Positions 10,407 through 22,683 of a DNA stretch of 64,000 bases are shown piece by piece. The translations under genes and the position numbers were made by a program. The notes below the pieces were generated by a model. The model was given only the letters and a program-made list of their open reading frames with translations. It did no database searches and was not told the origin of the DNA. Every line of letters starts with the position of its first letter. The first letter of the stretch is position 1. The DNA comes from Porphyra umbilicalis (Eukaryota > Rhodophyta > Bangiophyceae > Bangiales > Bangiaceae): positions 62,001-126,000 of the forward strand of contig KV918916.1 of the NCBI GenBank assembly GCA_002049455.2, in the 5' to 3' direction.

Positions 10407-10535
10407 GTACAGAAAATGCCCACCGATAATATGCCCAAATACGTCGACTGCGGCCGACATCTCACATTCCGCACAAGACAGGCGCGCCCCGGTGGGTGCC
10501 GCTGCCGCTTGCGCGTGGCCCACAAGACGGGTAGG

Positions 10536-10580
10536 TACTCACGCAAATACGAGGCACCCTACATCGGCCGCGGCGGCCGC
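10536..10580 (+). repeat. Second copy of the 15-codon repeat (YSRKYEAPYIGRGGR)
   Basis: Same frame as the first copy, 174 nt downstream, and followed by an Arg/Cys then Ala/Gly-rich stretch open to 10979. The intervening codons are Cys/Arg-rich (CGRHLTFRTRQARPGGCRCR). The whole frame might be an exon of an unknown gene. Confidence 0.5.
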
Positions 10581-10599
10581 GCCCGCTGCGGCAGGGACG

Positions 10600-12870
10600 C
10601 CTGCGACGAGGCAGCGGGTGCGCCCTCTGCGGGCGGTTGCGACGCCGCGGCGGCGGGTGGCGGCAACGCCCGTGGCGGCGGTGCTGGCGGCGGCGGCGAT
10701 GCCGGCCAACGGGGCGGCCGGAAAGGGGCGGCGGACAATGCGCTCTTGCGCTGCGCTGTCCCTGCGGCTCATGTGAACGGGGGGGGGTTTGAGGGAGTGC
10801 GTGGCCAGCGGGTGGCACGGGCCTGTCCGCGCGCGGTGTGTCATGTGTTTTTTTGTGCTGTTCTCACTCCACGTGTACCCCCGAGGCTTTTCGTTGCGCT
10901 TCGCTCCCTTTTTAATGTGTCTTTCTCGAGGTGCAGTGCTTTGGCTTTCACAGATCGGGCTGAAGTACGATGCTTGTGACGGGGCTTTTTGACATCAGGT
11001 CAAATTGTCTCCATCATTGTGGTGCCACGTCCGTTTCGTGGGTTCGGGTCGGTTGCATCTCTGTTCATTTCGAGCACGTTGGGCGGTAGCCGACGTGCAG
11101 TTGACGGTCGAGCATTCGACAGCTGTGCAGGCGCTGGTGGTTGTGGGCGAGCGGGATGCCTGTGGGGGTGGTAATATGAGTGCTCTGTGCATGTTCGCTG
11201 CAAAGGACCGTCGGCCCAGCCGGGTGTGGAGGTGGCGGGTGCGGCAGCTGGCGGCGGGCGCGGTGTTCTTTTCGGCGGCAGCATGCCCCGTCGCGCCGGC
11301 GGCAGCTACTCCAGCCTGCCTGCCCACCTGCGCACCTGCCTGCCCGCCGGATACCGCCGGCTGGGTGGCTGCCAGGGGCGCTAAGTGGCAGTTGCCTGCG
11401 TATTGCCGCGCCCTCAGCCGCTCTTGCCCCGCGGGGGCCGCGACGGCCGCGTCGCGGCGGCGGGTGCGGTGCGGCTAGGTGGGCGCCAATCTGTGGCGCG
11501 AGTCGACGCTGCGACGCTGGCTGCGGCGGCGGCGGCGCGAGAGCGATGCGGCGAGCGAGGGAGGGGGGCGGGCGGGCGCTGGTGGGGGCCTGTCGGCGAC
11601 AGGCGGCGGCAATGCCGTCTGAGGTGGCGCGGGAAAAGAGGGGCGGCCGGGAGCTTCTGTCTTTGTTGTTGTTGTTGAAGGAGGTGGCACTTCTCTCGGC
11701 CGCAGATAGGCACCCGCCCAGCCGCTGGTGGCACCTGCCGCCGTTGCTGCCATTGTGTCTGCGTGTGTGTCACCATGTTGTGCGTAGGGCGCAGGGGGGT
11801 GGGGTGTTACAAGTTTCATTGGAGTAGGGGGCAGGGGAGACAGCGGCGGAGGAGGTGGCCACTGCGGTGCCACGGGGCGGCGACGTCGGTTGTGGGGACC
11901 AACGGCGCAGCCGTGGCGGCCGCCCGCACGTGCATGTTCGAGGACGCCTGACGCTGCCACCGCCACCGCCGCTGCGGCGCCAGTGAGGGGGCTGTAGCCG
12001 GCGGTGTCGCCCCCACACATACGTACGCCGATCTATTGTGGGGGGCCCCCCCCGCCGTGGTAACAGTGCGAGCGTGAGCGCCACTGCCTGCACAGGGGGG
12101 AGCCCCACGCGACAGTTCAGGAGGTAAGAAGGGGGCGGCATCGAAGCCGTCGCGTCGACGACAACGACGCAGTCGCTGCTGCTGGGGCGAGCGGCGATGG
12201 CGCTGGTGCTGGCGGCGGCACTGGACTTGCCAGTGGGCGGCGGAGCGCTGGGCGTGGCTTGTCTCACCTGGTCTCCCCCGCCGCATGTGCCTTCCCCACC
12301 ACCGCCGCCACATCGCGTGCCGCGGAAGTATTTCGACGGCGCCGGCGCCGCCCCTTCTTCGCGCCGGCGCGCTGGTTGATGTCGGCTGTGTCCCTTACGC
12401 CAGCTGCGTTGCGGATAGGGGGGCATTGGAGACTACGCAGACGGCGACTGCCGGCATCGCTTTAGCCGTGATGGCCGCGGTGGCAGCGGTGTCGGCGGCG
12501 TCGGCGGCGGCTGAGGTTACGGGGAGGGGGTGCTGAGGGGCTCCGCATCGGCGCCAACAAGCATATTTCGGCAGCAGCGTCGACGGCCATCCGGGCGGCA
12601 GGGGGTGGGTTCACCACGCTGTCGGCATGTTTTCTGGGAGGGCGCGGGGATAGCGTGGCCGCAAGCAGCTGGGGAGTCTCGTTGGCGCCCCGGATGAGGG
12701 GGGGAAGGTCTGTGTCGGGTACAGTTGTGGACGGCGCACCGCCGCCTCGCGTGCGGGGTTGGGAGGGGTCGGCCGTAGAGCATGGGCATGATCGCAAGAG
12801 GCTGTTTTTAAAAGACGTTGTATCCAGACATGTGCTCGCGTCCGCTTCGACGCATTAAGCAACCCCTAGA
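10600..12870. other. GC-rich spacer without a supported gene
   Basis: Several GC-driven frames are open on both strands, but none shows domain motifs, even composition or splice structure. Codon-like GCG/GGC runs are frequent. Nothing else was recognised. Confidence 0.4.
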
Positions 12871-12877
12871 TGCAGTA

Positions 12878-14618
12878 TCACACACGGTCAAACGAGGCCT
12901 CAATGCGGTCCAAAGCGACGATGGACAAGGACGCCTGCGAAAGCAAAGTCGGTGCCGACAGTAGGTCACCGTCGAGCTCCCGCCTGTTGTTTGTACCTAG
13001 ATACGACTCCATCCGTTGGTAGGTTGTCCAAAAGCCGCGTTGCCGCACACTAGACAACGACACACCAAGGAGCAATAGCAATTGCGTCCCTCCGCGCCGC
13101 ATGCTGTGCGTGCCAATGAAGTGAGCACTGATACACTCCATAGCGTCCAGTTCGTTCTTAAGGATGTTCCGGAACTTGGGGTACAACCACCGGGAGCCGA
13201 AGTCCAGCTGCAAGCGTACACCAACCACCTTTCCAGCCAAACTGACCTCTTTTGTCCTGTATGCCGGGAAGAGGTACCCATCTTGCAGTTTCCTGATGCT
13301 CAACCAAACGCGGAGGAAAAAGATCGGACATACTCTGCATTTTGCACATGAAACCGGGAAAGGGAAGAGGAGGAAAAGTCCAATGCGGTCATCGTGAGTA
13401 ATTCATCTTTGTCCTGCAACCCGGACGACACGTCACAGCATTTCTTCTCACTGATATAATAGTACTTACCTGGGCGCACACGTTGCCCTCTGCCGTCAGA
13501 AAGCAAACGTACCTCAGGTCCCCGGCAAGAGTGCCCGGCCACCGCACAACATTGAATCGCACTGTTGCTCCCTTCTCGGCCTTGGTGCCGACTAGGATGA
13601 GACGCACGCGATCGTCCTCAATCTCCATGGAATCGACACTGAGAGCGCAGACAGACAAAATAGGTCCGGGACACATAGCGGCTGAGGAGGAAGATACAAG
13701 TCGGTCAGAAGATGAATACAAACACAGAGTCAGTTGGACACAGGTAACCACAATGATGGACGAGAGAAAATAGCATGAGAAGAGTGACGGAGCATACCAA
13801 AACCGGCTGAGCTCGTTGAAGCGGACGCAAATGTTCATGCCCGTCAGCAAGGACGTGTATAGCAATACCCGCTCCGGGTCCCACTGCCGCAGCGGCTTGC
13901 CGGCGAAGTGGGCCTCATAGAACAGGTCTAGGTCCTTGAATCGGATAGGGTCAACGCCTTTGACCGCGGTAGCGGCGCGGCGCCGCTTCTCAACGTGGTT
14001 CGACCTCACCTCCTTGACCACTGGGGAATCGACCGGGTTTCCCAGCACCCCATTCCAGGGACCCTTCGACCCCTCGTCATGGAACTTGCGTGAGAGTGCT
14101 GCGACAATCTTCTCCATCTTGCCCTCCGAGCACGACCACCCGTCCGAGCGATCGGCCATAAACGCATGGACGAGCTCGTCACATCCGCGAGGGGGAGAGG
14201 CGTACAGCTTGCGCATCTTCACGACGGCCGGACCCACGGCGCGCCCAGCTGGGGAAACGATGTTCCCCTGCTTGTTGATGAAGTCGTAGGCAGCCGCCTC
14301 CCCCACCATCTTCCGCAGATTTCGTGCACATGCGTACTGGACGAATGTCTCAAACCTGTCCATCTCCGCCGCGTACTGTTTGAGTGTACCGACGGCCTTG
14401 CCTGCGTCGCGCACGGCGGGGATGTTCATGTCCAGAACCACCTCTGCAAGCGGACGGGGAACGTACGTGCCTCCCCGCCGCAAGGGTGCACGCTGGATGT
14501 CGCCGCCCTTCTCAATGCCGCCGTCCTCTCCATCGCTGTCGGAGTCAAAGGGGTCGTCGCGGGTGCCGTCGGGTGAAGGAGCCCCAGAAGTGCCTGGTGC
14601 AGGCGACTCTACAAGCAT
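12878..14618 (-). CDS. Tyrosine recombinase, three exons (Crypton/YR-transposon type)
   Basis: Exons inferred by hand: 14618-13798, 13638-13513 and 13334-12878. Introns are 159 and 178 nt with GTATGC...CTCAG and GTACGT...TGCAG ends. Both are phase 2 and the joined length is 1404 nt, giving 467 aa with no stop. The N-terminus is acidic (DSDSDGEDGG), followed by a helical SAM-like core-binding region (GTLKQYAAEMDRFETFV). The catalytic domain has box I Arg in VRFNEL, a beta-hairpin Lys in GTKAEKG, a CPIFFLRVWL segment, box II HSMRRGG (H-x-x-R), a Trp in RGFW and the nucleophile Tyr in RMESYLG. All expected catalytic positions are present, so the enzyme may be functional. Crypton-like elements carry one such gene and no RT, and no RT lies nearby here. 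Insertion ends were not identified. Confidence 0.82.
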
Positions 14619-17600
14619 CTTCGACAGAGCACGCTCCTCCCAGACCGCTACAAGCGCCGCTGCGTCTCCGCGGTAGCCCGCCTCGTGCTAGTGGGTGTGG
14701 AAACTTGCGGTGTTGTGGAGAGACACGGTGCGGAGGAAGACGACGCCTGCGACGGAGGGAAGACAGGGATCCGGACGAGGACGCTGATCAGAAGGCAGGC
14801 AGGGAAACTGCCGATGGGCTTGAGGCAGACCATAAGCTGTATCGCAAGGCCTTCTTCGACCTGCTGCGGAGCAGCCCCGTTGCGCTTCGTGTTGCCCGCA
14901 GCTGTCGTGGCTCAGTCAGTGGACCAGTCGGACAATGCAGATCAGCCGAGACCTCCTTCGATCCGGAATGGCGAGGGATCTGTGTGGCCCAGTCAGATTC
15001 AGATTCTATCGCATCTGCTGTTCGCCACACATTTGGTAGGAGGCCGCCAAGGACGGCCGCCACCAAGAGGGAGCACACGATCTCTAGAGAGGCCGCTTTC
15101 CAGCGAAGAAGCCGGGCGCGGTGTGACGGCTGGCCGCCGGCGTTGGCCATCGGTGCAGCCACCACAGCGACCACTGCCGGTCGGGGCTGCGGCCATCGGT
15201 GGTCGCCGAGACGGCGGACTCCCCGCCGCCCTTGGGGACCTCTCCACCGGTGGCGCCGTGCCTGTCGATGCCTGTGCTCTGTGGGACAGAAAGATCTTTT
15301 CTCTGACAGCCACCCTCACAGAGCGCCACCGCTGCTGTTGGTATCCCACATGGTGAGCTGGCTCTGCCTCGATAGAGGTTTCAGGAGCCGTTCCAATGAC
15401 AGTCTGCCATAAACTTCGGCAGAACTCGTAGCAGACACTCGAGGCAGGCTGCTTCCTGTCCGTGGGGCGTACCTCTCCTCGGCGAGAGGTCCAACAGAGC
15501 GTCCCTGCGTCCCGCTCTCTCGTCTCTGCAGAGCGTGCGGTGCACATTTATCAAGTTACTGCTACTCTTATCTAAGAGAAAACAGGTAGCCCCCCATTAT
15601 GCAATAAAATAACGTTTTGGTCATCGATAGTTTCCAGATAAGTCATGGCCTTATACTTACCTGCGTCCAAGTGTGCAGAAGTGAATCCGTTGCCTTAGAA
15701 GGGCAAAGCGTCTCTCACGGAGGGGCGGGCAGCTTGTCGCCACCGTGAAGAGCTGGCTTGGTGGCGTCCCCCAACACCGACCGAAAGGTCGCCGAAACCG
15801 CCAAGTCTCTGGAAGCGCTGAAGCAGACCATCGCCGGCAGCAGCGCCCCTGTCGTCGCTTTCGATGCCACGTCATCAAGAGCAGCGAGTGGCCGCGGCAC
15901 TCTTTTTGGCGGTCGTACCGCGCCCGCCGCCTGAAACCCGGGCACGCGTCACTCATGTCCGGTCTCTATATCTCCTTCCACCACCGCGCCTGCCGCTCCT
16001 CCCCCCCCCCCGGCATCCACGGCGCCGGTCTGGTGGCCGACCGTGTCTGACCCCAGTGTCCGCCCCCCCGCCGAGTCCCCCGTTTCTGCGGTCTGGCCCA
16101 TCCCTGCCAATGACATCTCACCTGCCATCTGCATTGGGCGCACGTGTCCGGCCCGTCGGCGGGGGCCGCCACAACCGGCAACCCACCCATCCCCGCGGGC
16201 TGGTGCCCCGTACGCACCTACCCGTACTCTTCCACGACTTGAGCGGCACCCCTGAGGCGCGCTGTCCTCATCGGTCAAGGTGCACGCACGGGCGGCAGCG
16301 GGGGCGGGCATGGAGCGGGCCTCGCCGACGCTCCTTTGCTGGAGCCGCGTGAACAGCGAGCATATGTCGGATGGCGTGGCCGCTGGCGGGAAGCGAGTCG
16401 CCGCCGACGTGCCGGCGCTTGTCGGCGCCCACCCTTCGCTGACGACTGTGGCCGCTTCTGCTCGTAGGGAGATGGGGAGGTTAATGTATCGCGGGGGAGT
16501 GGGGTGAAGGGACATAGGCAAGTGGCAGAGGGGTGGGCGAGGTCCAGTGTTGACCCGCTCTGGGTCCTCTCCTAGCAGTGTGGCACTGCGTCTGTCTCTC
16601 TTTGTTATTCACGCCAGAAGGCTGAGCGCGACAGGAGTACCTGACATTCTCTGACCCCACATAGTTTCGAACACAGGAAGAACAGTCCGTGCTCTCCATA
16701 TCCCCAAAAATCCACACGAGAGCCCACAGGGGCGCAAAAAAGAATGCCCGATCCAGGAGACGATCCACATCATCGCAACAGTATCTGCTACAAGAATCGA
16801 CCACCCCTCAAAGCGGTCGCCCTGGCGGCGTCGTTAAGCCACTTTCGGAGAACCCCCCCAGGATACCCCTGGCGGCCATAAAAGACCACAAGACCACTTG
16901 GCGGCGGACCTCTTTTTTCGAATCTGGCCGATGCGGCTTTTTATGCCAGCATTGAGACCGCCGTACTGGGGATACCCTGGCGTAGGAGGGACAGCCTCTG
17001 GCCATAGCTGGAAGTGCTCTGTAACATCATGTTACTCGTCACTAAAGTCTGTCTCACTCTATTAGTCCTCTGAGAACCGCACTTTTTTTGGAGAGACCAG
17101 AACTCCGCCGCTGCGACCGCAAATGACAAGCAGTCTTCACGCAAGGGATAGAGACCCTCCAAACCTTTGAACTGCAAGAAATGGTACGCATTCTTCTGTA
17201 GGAAGCCCTTCAACGGCACACCTATGTCGAAAACATACGGCTCAGACGCATCGTTTCCAGGCTTTCCGGCACACTGGGCGAGCCGCACGAGGTCACAGCA
17301 CCGTTTCTCGCATTTGTCCCATGTTCACATACCTCGTGCATTCGAGTGCACTATGCTGCGCAGCGCTCCAATTCCACTGGCCGAAGGTAGACGTCCGTAA
17401 AGAGTATGTCGAGAAGAAGCGTAAGTGTTTTGTTGCAGCGATCCCCTGACATTGGGAGGCTACTTAAAAGTTCGCTCATCCAGAAGTGCGATCTCCTGCG
17501 CGACTTTTGAGATTCGATCTCACGAGATCCGGCAGTCCATCGAGTCGCGCGCTTCGTCAGTACCCAATGAGCACCTGTGCATGGGCACTCCCAAATTAAA

Positions 17601-18883
17601 TCCAGAAATGCCCTCGAAAGCCTCTCTGAGTGGCTCAAGCGCCATCGCACACCTACCCCCCACCCTTCCCCCGCCGTCGCTGTCGTGCCTCCCGCGGTCG
17701 CCGTCGTGGGGCAGCGTGTGTGTGCCACTGCACCGGTGGCCGAAGCGGACTATTCGCTCCAGAAAAGCAACGGCGGCGCCGGGGAGCGCTGTGTGGGGGG
17801 GGGCGGGGGGGGGGGTGCGGGGGGGGTTGGGGGAACAGCTGCTCCGCAACTACAGTTGCTTTGCGTCGGCGGTGACGAGCGTCGCGCCGGCAGCGACGAG
17901 CGCCGCACTGCACTTCAGCGCGGCGGCTGACGCCGCCGGCGACGGGCGTGCTCCAACCGCCGACGTGGTCGCGTGCGCCACACCGGCCGTGGCAAGCGGC
18001 GTCAGCGCCACGGCTGCACCCGCCGCTGCCGGCGGCGGCGCTGCGATCGCAACCGTATCCGCCACCGCGCCTACATCCACCTCCCCGTTGCCGACCCCAC
18101 AGCCCGCACGGGCCAACCGCGCCGGCCCACCACCAGAAGGGCCCGAGCGTGGGCGGGTGGGGGGGGGGGGGGGGCAGGGGACGGACGCGGCACTGCGCTC
18201 AGACGGCGCGCGTGCGGGGGCGGTGGCAGCCGGCGCCGACAGCCAGGGCAGCATGCGGCCGACGCCGGTGGGCGTCCAGCTGTGCACATTAGTCGGAGGC
18301 AGCTGCCAGTAAGTTGATATGGCTGACGCTTCTCAGATACTTGTTCACCGTAAATTCTCTTCCTTTGGTCAGCTGTCACCGTCCTTGCTCCTTCTCCGTG
18401 CGGCATGACGAGATCTCGATCACGAGGCTGAAAACGTAGCCTCCCTGTCCTCGCGTTCCTCCCGATTTGGTCAGTCATAAATCGGGTGCTGTCGAGAATC
18501 GGGCGGATCGGATGCCCCTGATCGATACGAATGCGGAAGTGGGCATCAACGGGTGGGATGTGCTGCGCTTCGTGCTCCGCTTTTTCTTCTGAGGACCCGA
18601 GGGCCACCCTCTGATACGTCTACGAAGTTTGGGGTCGAGAGCCGTTTTTCCATAGGACTAATAAGATGAGATAGACTTTAGGAACTGCTGTTGACAGCAG
18701 TTCTAGGAGAGCAGTAACTAAGTGTTACCGATAGGTTCCTGCCATTTCTTGACAATGTGCTTTGCACCATCGTGATTCCTACACCAATGCCATGGTGTAC
18801 GCGCTACTTGTGACTGTGTACAGGTAGTAAGAAGGCTCGCTAGGTCGGTCTCCTCTCGGCGGTGCACGCTGTGGGTCACAACC
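14619..18883. other. Long region without a confident gene
   Basis: Moderate-GC sequence with many short overlapping frames. Two minus-strand stretches have protein-like composition but no clear gene structure: 16941-17288 (DIGVPLKGFLQKNAYHFLQF) and 17351-17480 (LLLDILFTDVYLRPVELERC), which could be exons or remnants. G-runs at about 17797-17832 and 18160-18177 are homopolymer-rich. Confidence 0.35.
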
Positions 18884-18886
18884 TCA

Positions 18887-19626
18887 GAGCATTGCCAACA
18901 ACCCAGGCTATCGCTATCGGCTATTCCATTCTCGAACCAAGTCCGCGTCCTTAGACAGCCACATGTACGTCAGCGGTTGGCTCCTGTGCTGTCATGAGCC
19001 TAAGTACCCGCAGGTTTCCTTACCCCAGGCCTTGTCTGGGCCCGATCAAGACGATATTTTCTGCCAGGACTTGATTCACTGCAGCGGCAGATGACAACTG
19101 TGGTGAGCAGCCGTATCAACCATAACGAAGGCGCAGAGAACGCTCGTCGGCCGACGGACAAAGAAACAGGTCAAAATGTGCAGCACTTGATGACGACCAC
19201 GCCTAGAAGGACGTCACTGTAGGACCATTGCCATGCACGACAGCTCTTGCGGACGTTCCCACCACCTCTGCCCAGAAGAAACTGGCTGTCAATCTTGCAC
19301 ACGTGGCGCACACGTTGCTGCCACGTGCTACTATTTGCTATGAAACGGGTCGTTGATCCATCACATGGGCCAATCAGAGGCCCCCGTGAGATAGCCTCGA
19401 CTATCCTAAAAGCTATTCGGACTCGAAATAGAAAAGCGATAGCCGCACAGCTATTCTTGGTCAGCGGAAGCCAGAATCAAGTAGGTAGTTCGATTTCCAT
19501 GGCCCGAACAAAAAAAGGGCTTCTTCGTCTAAAAAGTGGTGTTACATTGGACTTCAGGTGCTTAATGGGACACGTTGTGCAACGTGGCTTGAATCTGGGG
19601 ATAGCATCTCATTGTTAACAATGCTC
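18887..19626 (+). mobile_element. TIR DNA transposon, internally deleted copy (740 bp), PIF/Harbinger-like
   Basis: The ends are inverted repeats: GAGCATTGCCAACAA at the left and the complement of GAGCATTGTTAACAA at the right. The target duplication is TCA (18884-18886 and 19627-19629). The sequence matches the two outer parts of the longer copy at 24448-26528: 573 bp against 571 bp on the left and 167 bp against 167 bp on the right, joined at 19459/19460. It lacks the longer copy's ~1.34-kb middle. Three-base TNA duplications fit PIF/Harbinger. No transposase is encoded, so it would need one supplied in trans. Strand is arbitrary. Confidence 0.85.
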
Positions 19627-19629
19627 TCA

Positions 19630-22600
19630 CTGGACACCGGAACCCGTTCCAAGGTGGCTTGAAAGCACGTCTGGGAGGGGGCCACTGTCCGTCCGACCGT
19701 CGCCGGGAGTTTCTGGCGATCGAAAGACAACAGAAACGATCGTCGTTGATCATGTCACGTTTTGAAAATGTGATGGTAATACTCTCATGTTACTAAATGC
19801 CACTATCCATGCGTTCCCGGCGCCCGTACCGACACCGTGCATTTTGTCCGCCGCGGCCTGCGTTTTCCCGTCGCCGGCATCGCCCTGCTTCCCCATGAGT
19901 CAGCCACACTTGGCCGTGCGTTTCCTCCTACCGCCCGCCACCGCCACGCCCGTGCCGGCCGAGGCGGGTGTCGGGGCCTCGGGCGGTCGCGACGCGGGGG
20001 CGCCGCCGGCGCTGCCAGTGGCGGTCGCAGTGGTGGCGGCGCTGCGAGGCGCCGCGTGGGTGAGGCGGATCGCCCCGTGGCCGTCCCGGTGTCATGCGTT
20101 TTGAGTTGCTCCAGTGCGGCACTGATGGCGTCGCCGCGTGTGCCGATGGCAGCGGCGGCGTGGTGGTGGGGCCGTCATCGGGAGCCCAAGCGCCGTGAGT
20201 GGGGCGGAGCGGCTGGCGGTGGCGACCATTGTTATTGGTGCCGCGACGCCCGTGCCCCTACCGCATTGCCATCTGCTTGGCAGCTACAGTTGTGGTAGTG
20301 GCGTCGTTAGTCTGGTGACACTTGATCGCCGACGGGGCTCGGTCTGCTCTCTCTTGCTCCACCCCCGGCCAGCCCCCGTGCCCTCCTGCCACTGCCTGGT
20401 CTCTGGCTGACTCCTGGGCTCCTCTCCCGGTCTTTTCTTGGTGCAGCCCCAGCCCCATCCCTCTATCCGCCCATCGACCGGCCTGCGCTCCCTCTGCGGC
20501 AGACCGACGGGGAGCTTTCGCAATCTACCAGTTTTTGCACGCTGACCAAGCCACAAGCGCCCCGCCATCCCCCCTCGTCAACATCTACTACGTCTGTGGT
20601 GCAGGCCGTCTCTGGCCAACCTTCCCACCATCCCGACCTCTCCACCTGCCCCACACGTTGGGCGCTCTCCTCATCACGGCACCGCACGTCGTGCCTGTGT
20701 CCGTTGGCTCCCCCGCCCCTTGCCTCCTGTCTGCTCTATGGGTGCTGGCGGGGACGGCCTGGCGCGACCTCCCCACCCCCGACCAAGAGCCGTTGCCGTC
20801 GCCGTCGTCGGCAGCAACCGCCAGTCGGGTGACTGGGGCAGCGGCGGTGCCGCCGGCGCCATTGTGCGGCCGACCAACCCCATGACGCGCGACCCGGCGT
20901 TTGTGCGCGCGCTTGCGCAGGGGGAGGGCGTCGGCGCGGGGTGGCCGGGAGCAGTGCACGGTGCGGCTGCGGCCACGGGGCGCTGCCCGGATGGTAGCGA
21001 CGGGTGGGTGGACGACCTGGCGCAAGAGGAGCGCGTGTAGTTGGTCTGGCGGGCGGCCGCGAGGTGGCTCCAGCGGACGTGGTGGGGGAGGCAGGCGACG
21101 GACGGGCTGGGGGCAACCAGCGCGCCGACGGAGCAGCGGGGGGCTGTGGCCACCGCGATATCCGCTACTGTCGCTGCTTGTACGGGCCGCCAAGTTGACC
21201 ACTCCCGACCCCGTTGCAGCATTGGTTGGTGCACAGTAGAGCGAGGCGGCCCAATGTACAGATGAGGGTGGGTGGTGGTGGGCCGCCCCTGCCACTGGTT
21301 GGCGCTCGTTGGGGCCGTCGGTCGGTCGTCTTTGTCATGGCGGTATTCCGTGAGAAGGGCCCAGTCCTGCGGATTCTACCCTGGCATCAGCACCCGCAGT
21401 ACAGCAGTATGATACCTTCGGTGACCCTCGGCGCGTGGCAATGGAGTAGCTGTTCTTCTCCTGTGGATTTCATTTTCACGACCGCGTCGGGTGCGGTGGG
21501 TCCCCTACCTGGAGAGGAACTGGGGCGTCTCGTCGGCCGGGAGCATCAGCACCTCGGCCTTCGTTGGCCGCCAGTGATATTGATTCCCACCTGTGCCACG
21601 TGTGACCCACTCAAATCCAACCGTCCTGATTGCTCTCGTTGTGGCCAGCAACAGCGCTTGCCACGCGGCTCGGACGCCGTCATCATGAGCGTCGACGACG
21701 GCGGACGATCGCCTTTCTGCGGTCGCTTTGCCGTTGGGGTGCGCCAGAGCTGCGGTGCTGCATTGTGCTGTCTATTTTGGGGTTATTGCGTTCGTTTAGA
21801 GCCCCTGCGGTCCAACTGGTGTGCGTGGCGCTGCGTCTTGTGCTTCTACGGCTGTTTAGTTTTCTTTGAATCGTTGCCCCACGTTCCGAGTGTACCTTGT
21901 TTGTGTTGCTCCCCACGGCCTGATCGGCGAGCACAGCCTTGTTCAAAGGCGGCGGTGGCGGACGATCCGAGTGTGCCCATTGTCGGTGCGCGTCTGCGCC
22001 GCGACGTTTGGGTGTGCCACGCCGTCCCTATCCCCCTGTCCGTACCCCCAATCCAGTGCTTTTCTTTGCCTTGCAGGCGTGCTTTCTTTGTTGCTTGTTC
22101 GCGTGTTGATTGTTGTCCCCCCCCCTCGTCGGCTTTGTCTCTGTCACTACCAAGTGGCCACTCGCCGCTGTCATTGTCAAGTGGCCTGACACGGACGAGA
22201 CCCGCGCGGGTGACGGCCACACCTCTTTGCTCTCCTCCCACCACGACACAAGCCTGTCGTCCCCCGCACCCAGTATCTCCTGTCAAGGCGCGCGGGCGTG
22301 TGTGCTCCTCGTTTGGGGCCGCGCCCGCCTCCGCCTGCCGGGTCGCAGTGGTGCCAGACCAACGTCAAGGAAGATGTTTAACTCATCTCTGGTGGCGGCG
22401 GAGGGTCTCGCTTTGTTGGGGAGGGGGGTGGGGCTGCGTGCAGCCCGCACACTCCTCCTTGGGCTTCCCGTCGCCCGCGTTGCGGAAGGGGGGAGCCCGT
22501 GGCGACCTTGCGTACAGTTTCGTGTACCTTTCTCTTTTGTTGGTTGTTGGCGCTTGGTGTGGTACACGGACCGCCGCACCCCTTCGACGCTGGGGGTGGC

Positions 22601-22683
22601 TCTCGCTTCTCTCTTACCTTGCCATGGCCCCCCTCAGAACAATTGAAAGGCCTGGAGCCCCCCCGCCTTTCCGCCCCGCTCCG
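19630..22683. other. GC-rich spacer, no gene supported
   Basis: Several frames are open because of composition, including the left part of an 861-codon plus-strand frame (21214-23799) whose right half is antisense to the better minus-strand gene. No domain, splice structure or repeat was recognised. Confidence 0.35.

Noticed and set aside
13389-13797. Unspliced readings through the recombinase introns (including donor GTAAGT after CGCCCAG)
   Set aside because: The GTAAGT donor is phase 0 and does not join the third exon in frame. The GTACGT donor at 13512 is phase 2 and gives a continuous catalytic domain.
14384-15412. 342-codon plus ORF
   Set aside because: Antisense to recombinase exon 1 at its left, Arg-rich and without motifs.
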